Below are positions 1-11,859 of a stretch of DNA of 64,000 nt, in pieces. A program made the position numbers and the translations under genes. This DNA comes from Heliocidaris erythrogramma (lineage: Eukaryota; Echinodermata; Echinoidea; Camarodonta; Echinometridae). Numbering within the stretch: the first letter of the stretch is position 1; every line of letters starts with the position of its first letter. Where the stretch lies: assembly GCA_025617745.1 (NCBI GenBank), contig CM046853.1:16969174-17033173 (forward strand), given 5' to 3'. The notes below the pieces were generated by a model that searched no databases, was not told the origin of the DNA, and saw only the letters and a program-made list of their open reading frames with translations.

Positions 1-137
1 ACTTTTCGGAAAAGTTGGAAAATTAAATTGATCACACTCAAGCAAAAAATGAAACTGTTCAATTATTCATTTTACATAGTCCTGTATTTTCTTCTTTTGA
101 TCTTATTCATAATAGTATTTTCATAGTCTTCTTTAAA

Positions 138-505
138 CTTTAAAGATACCAATCACATAAAGAGTGATTTGTGTACTGCTAGAATATATAACCTCAAAAA
201 TTTACCTGGCGTTCAATGGGCTAATGGTTAGGGGTATGAAGAAAATATAGGATAACAAAGAAATCTGTGCACAGAACACAAGTCGAACTTGGGTTCCTTG
301 AACGCCCTATTCTAAGCAAGCATTTTAGGGGATGCATTGACTAGTCGACTGGTCTACTTACAAGTCACTTTAATATGTTTTGAGAGAGTTTGTTTAAACT
401 TGCAATATATCTGTTTAGAAGTAATATTTGAATATTTTTGAATATATTAAAGGAACATGGAACCTGTGACATACACAGCCTTTCAGTGATTGGTACCCTT
501 TAAAG
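138..505. mobile_element. MITE-like element with TTTAAAG...CCAATCAC inverted termini
   Basis: Positions 138-156 read CTTTAAAGATACCAATCAC. The reverse complement of 486-505 is CTTTAAAGGGTACCAATCAC, so the ends match apart from a one-base length difference and a small mismatch. Both ends contain TTAA, the target duplication typical of piggyBac-like elements. No coding potential lies between the ends. A 9-bp inverted pair (GGCGTTCAA at 208-216, TTGAACGCC at 298-306) sits inside. This is a non-autonomous element by inference; the superfamily is a guess from the TTAA ends. Confidence 0.5.
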
Positions 506-871
506 ATATATTTTGTGATCAAGCAGTTTATTCTAGGCGAGCTAATTGAAAGGAAAGCCTATTACTCACTGTGCATGGTGAATCATGGATGCGGGCGAAA
601 TGTGCAATTTGAATGTGATGATCCGTTCAAATGAGGGCGCACATTGGCAGCATGAATGATCCATCCACACGGCAGAGTGGCTAATGTAAATAAGGAGTTC
701 TGGCTTATCCAGATAGAAAGAAAAAAAAAAGCCGAAAGAGTGCGAGGACCCGAGGGAAAGAGCATGAGGTAAAGAAAAAAATGCTTGATATCGAGGCATA
801 TTTTTTTTTAACAAAAGTCTTTGATAAAATTGAAATATATATTTGAAAAACAACTTAGATAAATCCTATAA
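506..871. other. Spacer, no gene seen
   Basis: AT-rich sequence between two inverted-repeat elements. It holds a poly-A run near 720-731 and a T run near 801-810. The minus-strand open frames across it have no recognisable domain and look like chance. Confidence 0.6.
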
Positions 872-873
872 TT

Positions 874-909
874 ATGCCTCCGCCCACCGAAGGTGGGTGC
901 CGGAGGCAT
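874..909. repeat. Stem-loop at the left end of the element
   Basis: ATGCCTCCG (874-882) pairs with CGGAGGCAT (901-909), and CCCACC (883-888) pairs with GGTGGG (892-897). The loop is GAA and there is a 3-base bulge on one side. The left terminus therefore repeats its own inverted repeat within 36 bp, as well as pairing with the distant right end. Confidence 0.85.
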
Positions 910-923
910 TATGTTTTCAGGTT

Positions 924-960
924 GTCCGTCCGTCCGTCCGTCCGTCCGTGCGTCCGTCCC
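924..960. repeat. (GTCC)n microsatellite
   Basis: About nine GTCC units with one interruption (GTGC), directly left of the 170-bp tandem array. Confidence 0.95.
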
Positions 961-967
961 ACTTCTC

Positions 968-2475
968 GTTACCGCGATATCTGAAGAATCATTTGTGGTA
1001 GGAACCTCAAACTTGGTACTAGTATGTATCCCCATACGAAGATGAACTGATTAGATTTTGGGGTAAGTAGGTCAAAGGTCAGAGGTCACAGAGGTCAATT
1101 TACCTGAAATTACATAAAAATTCTTGGTTTTTAGCACCGTTACCACGATATCTCAAGAACTGTTTGAGGTAAGAACTTCAAACTTGGTGCTAGTATGTTT
1201 CCCTATATGAAGATGAACTGATTAGATTTTGGGGTAAGGAGGTCAAAGGTCAGAGGTCACAGAGGTCAATTTACATGAAATTACATGAAATTCTTGGTTT
1301 TTAGCACCGTTACCGCGATATCTCAAGAACTGTTTGAGGTGAGAACTTCAAACTTGGTACCAGTGTGTATCCCCATAGAGAGAGGAACTGATTAGATTTT
1401 GGGGTAGGTAGGTCAAAGTTCAGAGGTCACAGAGGTCAATTTACATGAAATTACATGGATTTACTGGTTTTTAGCACCGTTACCGCGATATCTCAAGAAC
1501 TATCTGAGGTGAGAACTTCAAACTTGGTACTAGTATGTATCCCCATACGAAGATGAACTGATTAGATTTTGGGGTAAGTAGGTCAAAGGTCAGAGGTCAC
1601 AGAGGTCAATTTACCTGAAATTACATAAAAATTCTTGGTTTTTAGCACCGTTACCACGATATCTCAAGAACTGTTTGAGGTAAGAACTTCAAACTTGGTG
1701 CTAGTATGTTTCCCTATATGAAGATGAACTGATTAGATTTTGGGGTAAGGAGGTCAAAGGTCAGAGGTCACAGAGGTCAATTTACATGAAATTACATGAA
1801 ATTCTTGGTTTTTAGCACCGTTACCGCGATATCTCAAGAACTGTTTGAGGTGAGAACTTCAAACTTGGTACCAGTGTGTATCCCCATAGAGAGAGGAACT
1901 GATTAGATTTTGGGGTAAGGAGGTCAAAGGTCAGAGGTCACAGAGGTCAATTTACATGAAATTACATGAAATTCTTGGTTTTTAGCACCGTTACCGCGAT
2001 ATCTCAAGAACTGTTTGAGGTGAGAACTTCAAACTTGGTACCAGTGTGTATCCCCATAGAGAGAGGAACTGATTAGATTTTGGGGTAGGTAGGTCAAAGT
2101 TCAGAGGTCACAGAGGTCAATTTACATGAAATTACATGGATTTACTGGTTTTTAGCACCGTTACCGCGATATCTCAAGAACTATCTGAGGTGAGAACTTC
2201 AAACTTGGTACCAGTATGTATCCCCATAGAAAGATGAACTGATTAGATTTTGGGGTAAGTAGGTCAAAGGTCAGAGGTCACAGAGGTCAATTTACATAAA
2301 ATTACATGAAATTACTGGTTTTTAGCCTCGTTATCAAATATTTCTAGTTTTTTATCAGTTTGTAACTTGGCCCCTGTATGCATATGGGAGGGACGATGAA
2401 CTGATTAGATTGTGGGGTCTCAAGGTCAAAGGTCGAAGGTCACAGAGGTCATTATGTACATAGAAATGGTTCGTT
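968..2475. repeat. 170-bp tandem (satellite-like) array, nine units
   Basis: Unit starts, marked by GTTACCGCGATATC or variants, fall at 968, 1139, 1309, 1479, 1650, 1820, 1990, 2160 and 2330, a period of 170-171 bp. The unit at 2330 is diverged and a further degenerate remnant runs to about 2600. A higher-order period of 511 bp is visible: the sequence from about 1011 recurs from about 1522, and the unit at 1131 is identical to that at 1642. The unit at 1812 has a left half like the 1301 unit and a right half like the 1131 unit, so it is chimeric, as expected from unequal exchange. Confidence 0.95.
1069..1097 (+). promoter_or_regulatory. Four AGGTCA half-sites (spacing 1, 1, 3), first of nine blocks
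   Basis: AGGTCA occurs at 1069, 1076, 1083 and 1092, all in the same orientation, giving two DR1 spacings and one DR3. The same 29-bp layout recurs at 1240, 1410, 1580, 1751, 1921, 2091, 2261 and 2423, with AGTTCA replacing the second half-site at 1410 and 2091 and AGGTCG replacing it at 2423. A two-site remnant lies at 2574-2586. AGGTCA direct repeats are the classical binding sites of RXR-type nuclear receptor dimers and HNF4/COUP-TF. Whether these copies bind anything is inference; they may simply be part of the repeat consensus. Confidence 0.5.
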
Positions 2476-2870
2476 CTCCCAATAACCTCAGAACTGTTTG
2501 ACAGATCAGCTTCCTACTTGGCCCATGTATGCATATGTGAGGGACGATGAACGGATTAGATTTTAGGGTCTCAAGGTCAAAGTTCATTATATACATGAAA
2601 ATGGTTTATGATGTATGGAGTCTAGGCCTACCTATTTTAGAAATTTCAAGGGGACAGTGGTCTATTTGCTATAATATTTCCTTGGTGTATTTGATGATTG
2701 TAAGTCATCAATGTTAAGTTTTTTATATGGAAATGATTCAGAAATGAAATTAATTTTCTGTCTCCAGGGCTTTTAAGTGAAAAGATTTGTAATTTTGTTG
2801 GACCAATCCTTTTTAGAGTGTACATATATGCCATACATTTCCAATTTGGTGATGGCGGAGGCATAAATTC

Positions 2871-2886
2871 CGACCGCGCGCGGTCG
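2871..2886. repeat. 16-bp perfect CpG palindrome
   Basis: CGACCGCGCGCGGTCG is its own reverse complement and lies 5 bp outside the right end of the 872-2866 element. Its pure GC content stands out in AT-rich surroundings. Confidence 0.75.
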
Positions 2887-5800
2887 AAGAATCATATAGT
2901 TTTCCATATGCTGTCATCGGGACAGGAAAGGATATCAGGATAATTAATACGATGGGATGAGACCAAGTCATGATTATGATTTCTCTTGGTATTATTTGTT
3001 TGGTAAAAGAATGAAGATGTAAGTTCTTAATATTTTTTTCTGATAGCAATCATCAGTGACCAAGCTTTAGCTGTATATGTAATAATAAAAACTAACCCAA
3101 ACATAGAAATGAAGGCACTTGAAATTTATGAATTGGGTAGTGTAAATAATTACAGGCATAATAGGCCTACATTAATATATAGTCAAAGTAAGGAATAAAA
3201 TAAAATAATCCTAAGCGGGAAAATAATTTTTAATTGTGTAAACATTGTCCATGAGCATCTTTTAGAAATTAATGCCACAGGTATCTCATATCGGTGTTGT
3301 TTGGTAGATACCAAATTGACCAAAGGCTAATCAGCAGCAGATGACATTTGTGTATGTGTGTCATATAGGGACTCAATAGTTATTTGATATCTTCTTAAGA
3401 TGAATGCTGTGGCTTTTGAGAAAGTAGAGAGAGAGAGAGAATGGGGAGATCGGATCTATTATCTTGATGTTTGCTCTACTTCATATCACTAATGAATCCT
3501 CATTTCAGAAAGGTTGAAACATATCCCTAGAATGATAGATCACTAGTTGTTTTTTTTCCATATTACTTTGGATTGCAACTTCCTGTCAACAAGAACCATA
3601 CTACGCCAAGGAAAAAATGTGACGTATCAGAATTTACTGAGATAGTAAAAAGTTGAGTTTAAAGTTTTCAAATTTTTAGGTTGAATTTTTAAATTTTTCA
3701 TAAAGGCTGCTAAAGCAATCACAGCAAAACATTCCGAATTGTGAGTATGTATGCTAAGCAACCAATCTAAAGGGAAAATGAGCAGACCTAAGCCTGCGTG
3801 TAACATTAGCTTCAGCTTGGCCCCGGGCCAGTCAATGTCGAGAGACAGGTCCCACCTTAAACGAGAGCAAAATAAGATTTGATGAACGGCAGAGAGGGAA
3901 CGGAAAGAAAGAAAGAAAAGAACCGAAGAAGGATGTCGGCTAAGGAGAGTTAAGGGAAAGGGGGTGGAGGGTGAAAATAGATGGAGAGAAAGAGAGAGTG
4001 AGAGAGAGCGAGTTATGGAGAGATAGGAGAATGGTAGAATCCACTGGGGACTTCCAATGAGTGATTGCGGTTGCTTTACAATAGGACATTCAAAAATCGT
4101 TCACAGATGGTACACAGTCTTAATGTGAAGCCTGATTCCTAGTCTATTTTCCTCCCATGCTTTTCTTTGATTTTTATTTGGGGTGGGGGATGCTTGTGTT
4201 TCAGATTCAATTTAGAGAATGAAGATCAAATCAGCAAAATAGAGTGGGATTTTTTTCTCTTTAGAGGGAACATTTTGGTATGTAATCTCAGTAGGCCTAC
4301 ATACAGTATCTGCCAAAAAGCAATTTTTTGTATACTTGTATAAGAAGTATTGAAATGGAGATATATGTCAGTCAACATTTTTTTTCTCCCATTGACATCC
4401 ATTTCTGCTACAATCATAATCACATTTAGAAGTATCAGTGAAGTAAAGGGAAATAATGTTTTGTCGGTCTTCCATTCAGAAAAATATTTTTGATGCAGCA
4501 TGATTATCTTCATGTAGATTCTTACTACAAGTATGTGAAATTATAATCTTATCTCAGATTGAATTATTTATTCTTATTCAGGGAAAACATGTTTTTATCT
4601 CAACCATTAGTCATTTATATTGGAAGAATATATATTATTAACTCAACTCATGAATGAAAAATAGGTAAGCCTTGAAATGACCATGATGGAAAACAGAAAG
4701 GAAATGATTAATTATCTGATGTAGCTTGAAATATACATGTCGATTAATGATCGTGATTGGGAGAAAAGTTGTGGCGGTGAAAAGGTGCCCTACTTTTTGA
4801 GATGGAGCACTTGTGAGGAAGGAGTGAAAAATGTAAGAGAAAGGGTAAAGAAACCGGATTCCTTCAAGTGGCGAAATGAGATACACTGTACCAGTTCAGC
4901 TAATTGGCCAGAAATTTTGTATCCTAAATGTGCTGAAAGTTAATTGCTTCATGTGTCACATGCAAAATGAATGATGGAAGATGATGGAAGATGATGGAGA
5001 GGTAGTGGAAGTTTCTTTATATTCCTGTTTCATAGTTCAGGAACTGCATTTATTATCTAAACAGGAAGTAAAATGAAAACTTTTAAGAAAAGTTTTGCGT
5101 TTGTATATTAACCATTTTTGTAGGTGAAAGACATGAAAAGTGGAGGATTTAGGTTGAGCTTAAGAATTGATGCAGGTAAAGAGAAAAAGACAGCAATATA
5201 AAGTGGAGGCATTGGTATTGTGCAATAATGGTAGTTGTAAACTCACACTGTGGAAAAGATTGAGATTTAGTGGTTTGAAAAAATGAGGATAACTGGGCAC
5301 TCGAAAAAGGGACCACTCAAAAAAAAGGAAGAAAGAAAAGAAAAAGTCAACCCTGCGGTGAAATTCTCTCAGTATGCCCCGATCTACCCCATGCGTGAGA
5401 AGTTACTAACAAACATGTCATGGCATCACCGCCCACTCTGAAACATTTGAAAGCTATCTTTCATTGATCCTCTACCCTTTCTCTCTCTCGACCTGTAAGC
5501 TAATACTGGCTTGGCTTCGCACTGTGGAGTGAAAAGTCCATTTTTATTTTCATGGGAAATAATCATTAACTTACCTTTCAAATAAGGCATTCTTGTAAAG
5601 GTAAACACAGGGCTAGGATCTACATGTAAATATAATTGTACTTGGTTGCTTCTTAATATATAGCAGTGTTGTCGTATTTGGAATCGCGAACTTTGTGTTT
5701 GTAGGCTGTACTTTCTGATATAAGTCTATGTATTTAAAGAATTTTAAAAATGTAATATAGACTCAGATTGTTCAATTATTATTTAGAAATTAGAATTCAA

Positions 5801-8800
5801 GATACAAAATTATTCATGGCTTTAACTTTGAATATGTGATATTATTACTACATGTATTTAATTGAAGCAATCAAGCAATGTATACCATTGACATATTCTT
5901 TAATCTCATAACTCCCTTTTGCTCAATATTCACCAAAAAGATGTTCGTATTAAACCTAAAATTCAGTTGAGTATTATAGCTAGAATCTGACATTGAATTA
6001 TATGTAGGAGTGTGGCATGTTTGATTTGTCATGCTTTTTAGTGTATTTTGCAATCTCTGCTATCAGATTAAATGGCTATTTTATATCATGAATAACTTTA
6101 CTCAATCTACATAGTGGGAGATCAGTATTAATCCAGAGTAGATGAACAAGTAGCTTTTTTATTCATAAATACAGATGAATTCCTCTAAAGTGACTGATAT
6201 TTAGAATGCAGTTCAGATGGTGATAAATAATTCAGCTAATTGCATATTCTGATGTGGCATGCATTATCTCACTAGCCTCAGGAAATCTCTTCTGACTTTA
6301 TAAATATGGGCAATATCATTTTCATTATCCTTATGAATTAAAAAAAATTGTATGTATATCATTGCCTTTTCCCTTCTTCTTGACTACTCAAAGTAGTTTA
6401 ATAGGAACTATCAAGAAAAATTACCTGTGATGTTAAAGCAGTAGCATAGACACCACATACAAGGAATAGATCATTTATTATACATTAGTGGGACAGAGTG
6501 TTGGGAAGGGACCCAGTTTTAGTCTGATGATGTTTCTTTCCTTACCAACTACCCCATGCACCTTATTTGTTAGAAAGTTTCCTAATGCCATGCTTAGATT
6601 AGCACTATCTCCTCATGTGAAATTCAACATGGATCACTGCAAACATTTAGCACAAGCCCATTTTCAATTTCTGCTAAATCTCTCCTGATACACAAGAGCA
6701 CATGTACATCATGGCTTAAGATATAAATTAACGCACAGTGATCTTAGATCTCAAACTTTGGTTAAGATAAATCCTCTCTTGTAGCTGATTTTGAGTTCTG
6801 TTAACCCGTTGACTACTGAATTCTTTAACTCTCATAGGCTTAACACAGGATTCACCCGGTTCCCGTAGTCTATTGGTTAATGAAGGAAAATATGATTTCC
6901 CAGATCCAAACCCACTTTTCTCTGTCTGTTCGATACTACCAAATAAATCATATCTGCCAAATAATTTTGGCTGAAATGTAAAACAAAAAACAAATGAGCA
7001 ACAAAAAATAAAAGGAGAAGAGGAAAGAAATGAGGTAGTTGTCCCAACCACTTCTCAAGCAATAGACCTTGCAATTTCAGTTAATGTGAATAATAAGAAT
7101 AATGATAATAATACACAGTTCTTGTATATGCAATATCTTGAAATGTTATGTGTCTGTGAGCTTCAGTGAAAAATAGAAGATACCATTGATCAGAGGTAAC
7201 CAGAAAAATGCAAAATAGTCTGCAATAAGCATTATTTAATTTCTGCAAGTTTTAAATTAATTTGTTGATATTTTGCTGATCAAGACTAAGGATACACTGT
7301 GCTACTTATTTTTTTTAAAGTTGTCATAGATGAACTTTAAATACTAGTAGTTAATTTGGGCTTATAGTCTTCTTTCATAGTTAACATGTGTAAGAAATAT
7401 CTTGTGTGGAAATGAGCTTCACAGTGAAGGTACCTTCTCTGTTTCAAAAAGACATATGTAGCCATTCTTTGTCGAGTCACATTGTTAAATAGTCACTTTC
7501 TTGAGTAGGATTCACCAACCATGGCAACGAAGGAGTTTATATGCTCATGAAGACAGTATCCTTTATTCTAATTATTCAAAAACAGACATATTAATAAAAA
7601 CTTTTTAAAATTCAGAATAGATATTATCTTTAATTACCGTATATAGTAGTATGGGTTTCATAGACCGACAGAGCTAAAAGGGGAAAAAAAGCAAGAATCC
7701 TAATTCATTTTGTGATATGTTTGATTAATCAATAGATTACTGCTACAACTGCAGAGGAATAAAGCTTTTTTATGAAGCCAATTATTCATTTGGATTTACC
7801 ACTTTAAAGTAATGCCGAAAGGCATATAATGCATTGACCTGTTTCATTTCTATCTTCCCCTCTCCACATAACCCCTGCTTTTTTCTAGAGTATACCATTT
7901 TCCAAAGAGATGATTAAAAAAAACTGCAATTCAGAATTTTAACATAAATTTGTTCTGAACAATCGCATGTATGCATTGCTGATTGAAAGTCAAATTATTT
8001 TGCAAAGAACTTTGTTTGAACTATCGTCTATGAAATGAAGTGGCCAATTGAGATAGGTAAGATGGAAAAGTGCAAAGTTACAGTTTTGTGATCCTCTTTA
8101 AACCCCTGAAATTGTATACCAAGCCAGGTTCATAAATCTCATTTGACAGCAAGTACGATAAATCAACAGAAGGAAATTACTTTTCCAAATTACATACTCT
8201 GAATTATTCATGAAAATGGGTCTTACGTGGGCAGAAATGGGGGATATTTGTATGATTACATGGTTCTCTTGAGCTTTACATGGAAGCCCTCCAATTCTTT
8301 TTATAATTTTAAAGTTGATCTCTGAATTTGTGTGCTATTTGTTAAAGACCTACAAACGTGATGTTTATACCAGATTTTTGCCAGTATCTGTTGGAAACCA
8401 TATGAACCAAATATTACTTATCATTTAAATGTCTGTCATTTATTATATACTTCAATGTAGTATGAAAAATAAATAACAGATTAAAAGGCAACTTGAAAAT
8501 GTTATTGTTGAAATTTTACATGGCTTTAGCAAGAAATTAAAAAGATTGTTAAAAAGTTTTTCACCTTTAGTAGCCATGCATAAATTGTCTGATTCCCTTT
8601 TTGATGACATTTATGAGGTAAGAATGGTTTATTTTCCATGATCATGTGCTGTAGTATATTTTTTTCATTTAAAAAAAAAATGGAGGAATAAGGCCTGGAA
8701 TATTTTTATCTTCTGTGAATGGATTTTTGAAATGTTATCAATCATACATTTTGAAGTTAATGCTCAGTCTGCCTAATCCATGAAAAATAGACATGTACAG

Positions 8801-9773
8801 TGTGGTGTTGTTGCAACGTTTGGCAGGCTGCATGGCTTGTGCCCTGTGCTTAATTACACACTGTGATATTATTGACTAGAAAGAAAAAGAGTGATGTGTT
8901 CCTTTAAGCTGTAATAGTTTTCCTGAAGGAAGATGAAAGGAAGAAACGCCTGGAAGGAAAATACCTGAGGATCTTTCAACAGGTGGATTAGTAAGGGCAC
9001 TCACACAAAACTAAACATTCCTGCCTCTTCAGTTTCTGAAAAAACACCCCTAATCACAGAGCAGATTCGGAGGAAATCACGTTAGACGTCGAACATGATA
9101 GTCATGACATCTCACATTTTTTGTTCTTTCGTTGCATAAAACCCTTTTTCTCTTTCCCACTTTTGTTTTCAATTTTCCTTGGATTATACCAATCCTCCCC
9201 CTATTTTGCACTTACTGACTTACATACAATTCCACAGTAATTTATGCTTGAGCAAATGTAATTTGCTGCTATCAGCTTCAAAAACAAGAAGAAAAAAATG
9301 TAGCGATATTATGAAATAACATAAATATTCAGAAATATTGTTTGCCTCATAGATAAGTTATCATTGCCTTCCTTTTTTAGTTTTAGAATTCATTTGTTTG
9401 CATATCTAGTTATTCTTTATACTACAATTTATACTACAATTAATAATGAATTTTTAAACAAGATTTATTCTTGATTTCTTGTTAAAAACTATTCTTTGAA
9501 ATAAAATATAGATTTCTTGCTTACAACTATTCAAAAAATTAGATTTTTCATTAATTTTTTTTTCTTGAATAACTTTGTTTCTGAGGATATCTATGTCTAC
9601 TGTTGTTGAAAGAGTGAAAAGTGAGCTTGTAGTTTACAAGGAATGAAATTGTATGACCTGTCTGACCTCTCTTCAGTGTGTGTAACCTTTGAGAGAATCT
9701 TGAAATACTCATTTTATCAATTCTGTAGGTCGCATCAGCAGTTATCATGAGTACAAAAACACACGCACATATA
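2887..9773. other. AT-rich region without supported genes
   Basis: I see no convincing exon, RNA gene or transposon in this stretch. It holds a short GA tract near 3427-3440, a purine-rich tract at 3888-4034, a small GATGGAA-type tandem at 4968-5000 and an A/G-rich tract near 5318-5345. Open frames of 60-107 codons are scattered on both strands, as expected by chance in AT-rich DNA. Confidence 0.6.
3888..4034. repeat. Purine-rich (GA/GAAA) low-complexity tract
   Basis: Mostly A and G on the plus strand, including GAAA repeats near 3903-3920 and GA runs near 3986-4010, interrupted by a few pyrimidines. Confidence 0.85.
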
Positions 9774-9867
9774 ACATTGTCTGCTGAAACCCAGAAGGGC
9801 ATTAAGTCTGTGGAAAAGTACATAAGTTACCATCCTTCTGGCTCTCGAGCATCTCGGCAGATGATAT
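9774..9867. mobile_element. Dispersed hairpin family, copy 1 (degenerate)
   Basis: The left arm includes CCCAGAAGGGCATTAA ending at 9805. The right arm (9827-9867) reads, on the reverse strand, ATATCATCTGCC then GAGAGCCAGAAGG with a 9-base insertion between. The arms match those of the copies at 11480, 11860, 18734, 59611 and 60066. No coding capacity. It is probably a very short MITE or fold-back element. Confidence 0.6.
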
Positions 9868-10072
9868 CCAAGGCAATCATGTTTCCATGGCGAATGCTCT
9901 GACACTTAACTGTTGCTCATTTGTCTACTGCTTGCCATCTCATCACTCACTCAAAAACCACTGATAAATACAGGCTGTTGACGCTTGGTGAGGAGTTGAT
10001 GGTTGATAGGGGGGGTACAAAGTGCATACTGGAATTGATCATTCATAGCACCACATCATTTTTAGCAGCATA

Positions 10073-10087
10073 GATGCCCCCTGCTGG
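10073..10087 (-). promoter_or_regulatory. CTCF-like motif
   Basis: The minus strand reads CCAGCAGGGGGCATC, which matches the first 12 positions of the classical CTCF core (CCAGCAGGGGGCGCT) exactly. The motif is known to be conserved across bilaterians. Occupancy here is inference. Confidence 0.35.
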
Positions 10088-10713
10088 GTTACTTGTATGA
10101 ATACACAGCTGGCCATACATTGAAGCAGTCAAGTTTACTTTACCTACCATGCCTCCTCACCATATAGAGTTTCTCGCCTGGTAATTCAAGAAACAAGGAG
10201 GGGGCAATTGAGGGAGAATGCATTCCACAGCTGCATTTTCTGCAAGATGGGAGGGTGGTACGGGGCATATCGAGGTAGAAGACATACCATAATATTATTA
10301 CTCCTTAGTGTTTTCAAAAGCTACCCTGCGATGCATCTGAAAGGGTTGCCAATTTGCTTCCCCTCCCATCCCGCTCCCAACCCAAGCTGTCCGGACAGCA
10401 CCGGTGTCTTGCATGTAGTTTGGTTTATCTGTAGCCGGGCAACGATCGTATATAAACCGTTCAACTCTAATTGATGCTGTTTATTTTGCCTTGGGTTACT
10501 GAGAGGGCAACATGAATATGGAGCACTCTCCTTAATGAAGATTAGAGAATATAAAACATTAACTGAAAGTGTAAGGGTCTTTAAATAATCTAAAGGATAT
10601 CCTTGTGTTTTTTGTTTATTATAAATGCAGGAAATTAGTTATGAAATTGTAAGATAGTAATGAGTATAAGTGGTAGAAAGAAATGGTAAAGTATAATTGA
10701 ATTAGGGTTTTCT

Positions 10714-10881
10714 TACTGTAAAACCAGAAACATTTGCGACATAAAACTTTCGCGATTTGCAAAAATTAAGTTTTATGTCAATTATGATCCAATGGTTTTG
10801 CGGCATGAAACTTTTGCGAGTTTGAACCACTTGCCAAATTCCCAAAAATTAAATGTCACAAAATTTTCTGGTTTTACAGTA
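10714..10881. mobile_element. 168-bp MITE with TACTGTAAAACCAGAA termini
   Basis: Positions 10714-10730 read TACTGTAAAACCAGAAA and the reverse complement of 10865-10881 is the same 17 bases. The homology continues inward imperfectly (TTTGCGACAT on the left, TTTGTGACAT on the right). TA at both outer ends suits a Tc1/mariner-type TA duplication. Internally it repeats CTTTCGCGA and CTTTTGCGA words. There is no coding potential. Confidence 0.75.
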
Positions 10882-11479
10882 TAACGATGATGACATAAAA
10901 GATATGAAGATGATACCAATGACATTTCAAATGCAGAAAAGGGGATTATTTTTGATGGAGCAGAGTGTCTCCATGGTTGTGACTTGTTATCAATCTTCTG
11001 AAGATGTGGGACTTTAAGATAATTATATATTCCTTTCACATTATTGTGAGTGAGTACCTGCTGAAAATAAGGCCTACCTGAGAAATAATATTGAATTATT
11101 AGCAGCATATCAAGTAGTGTATGGCCTGCGAAGAATTGATGCTTCAATCAGATTGCTTCAAGCAAAATCTTTTAAGGTAATACAGAAAATTTTAAGGTAA
11201 TACGGAAAATTAACATTGCCAACTGGTCAAAGATTAATAACACTAATTCTTCACAATGAATTGTTTATTGTTTGTTACAGAAATCTCTTTTATCTTATTT
11301 ATATGCCACAAGAAATCTATGCAACTGAATATGTTTATTGTACGCTGTAAACCAATTACATGCATGTAATATTGTTAAGTTTCATTGTTTTGCTATGTAC
11401 ATTGCAATATAAACAAAATTGAAATGAAGTGAAATGAAATATTACCTTTAGTATTCAATATTAAATATCATCATGTAGT

Positions 11480-11532
11480 GAGAGCCAGAAGGGCATTATC
11501 TCTGTGTTATGACTTAATGCCCTTTTGCTCTC
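11480..11532. mobile_element. Dispersed hairpin family, copy 2
   Basis: The left arm GAGAGCCAGAAGGGCATTA (11480-11498) pairs with TAATGCCCTTTTGCTCTC (11515-11532) with one mismatch and one missing base. The spacer is 16 nt. The flank right of the hairpin, CAGCAGACAAT, matches the left flank of copy 1 on the opposite strand. Confidence 0.8.
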
Positions 11533-11859
11533 AGCAGACAATATTTTGTTGTCATTATAAGCAGCTAACAAAATCAGCTCCATAAACTGATGGCTCAATC
11601 TTAGTTGTTGTTTGATGTCTATCTGACCACTGGTGACAATTTGTTTACACCTAGTATTGCCATGGGATAAGTGCAAAAGGAATTCCCCACAAGAAATCTA
11701 TGCAACTGAATATGCCTATTGTACGCTGTAAACCAAATACATGCATGTAATATTGTTAAGTTTCATTGTTTTGCTATGTACATTGCAATATAAACAAAAT
11801 TAAAATGAAGTGAAATGAAATATTACCTTTAGTATTCAATATTAAATACATCATGTAGT

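Larger units (their letters stand above)
872..2866. mobile_element. Non-autonomous DNA element with TTATGCCTCCGCC terminal inverted repeats
   Basis: Positions 872-884 read TTATGCCTCCGCC and 2854-2866 read the exact reverse complement, GGCGGAGGCATAA. A further CACC/GGTG match follows after a 2-base offset. The first base pairs outside TATGCC/GGCATA are AAT on both sides, a weak candidate 3-bp target duplication. The interior consists of a GTCC microsatellite, a 170-bp tandem array and a diverged tail; no transposase is visible. I recall similar TATGCCTCCGCC plus GTCCGTCC sequence as a common repeat of marine invertebrates, but did not check it. Confidence 0.7.

Noticed and set aside
208..306. 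tRNA-like fold with a 9-bp closing pair
   Set aside because: There is no valid T-arm or anticodon arm, so it is not a tRNA gene; the pair is noted inside the 138-505 element.
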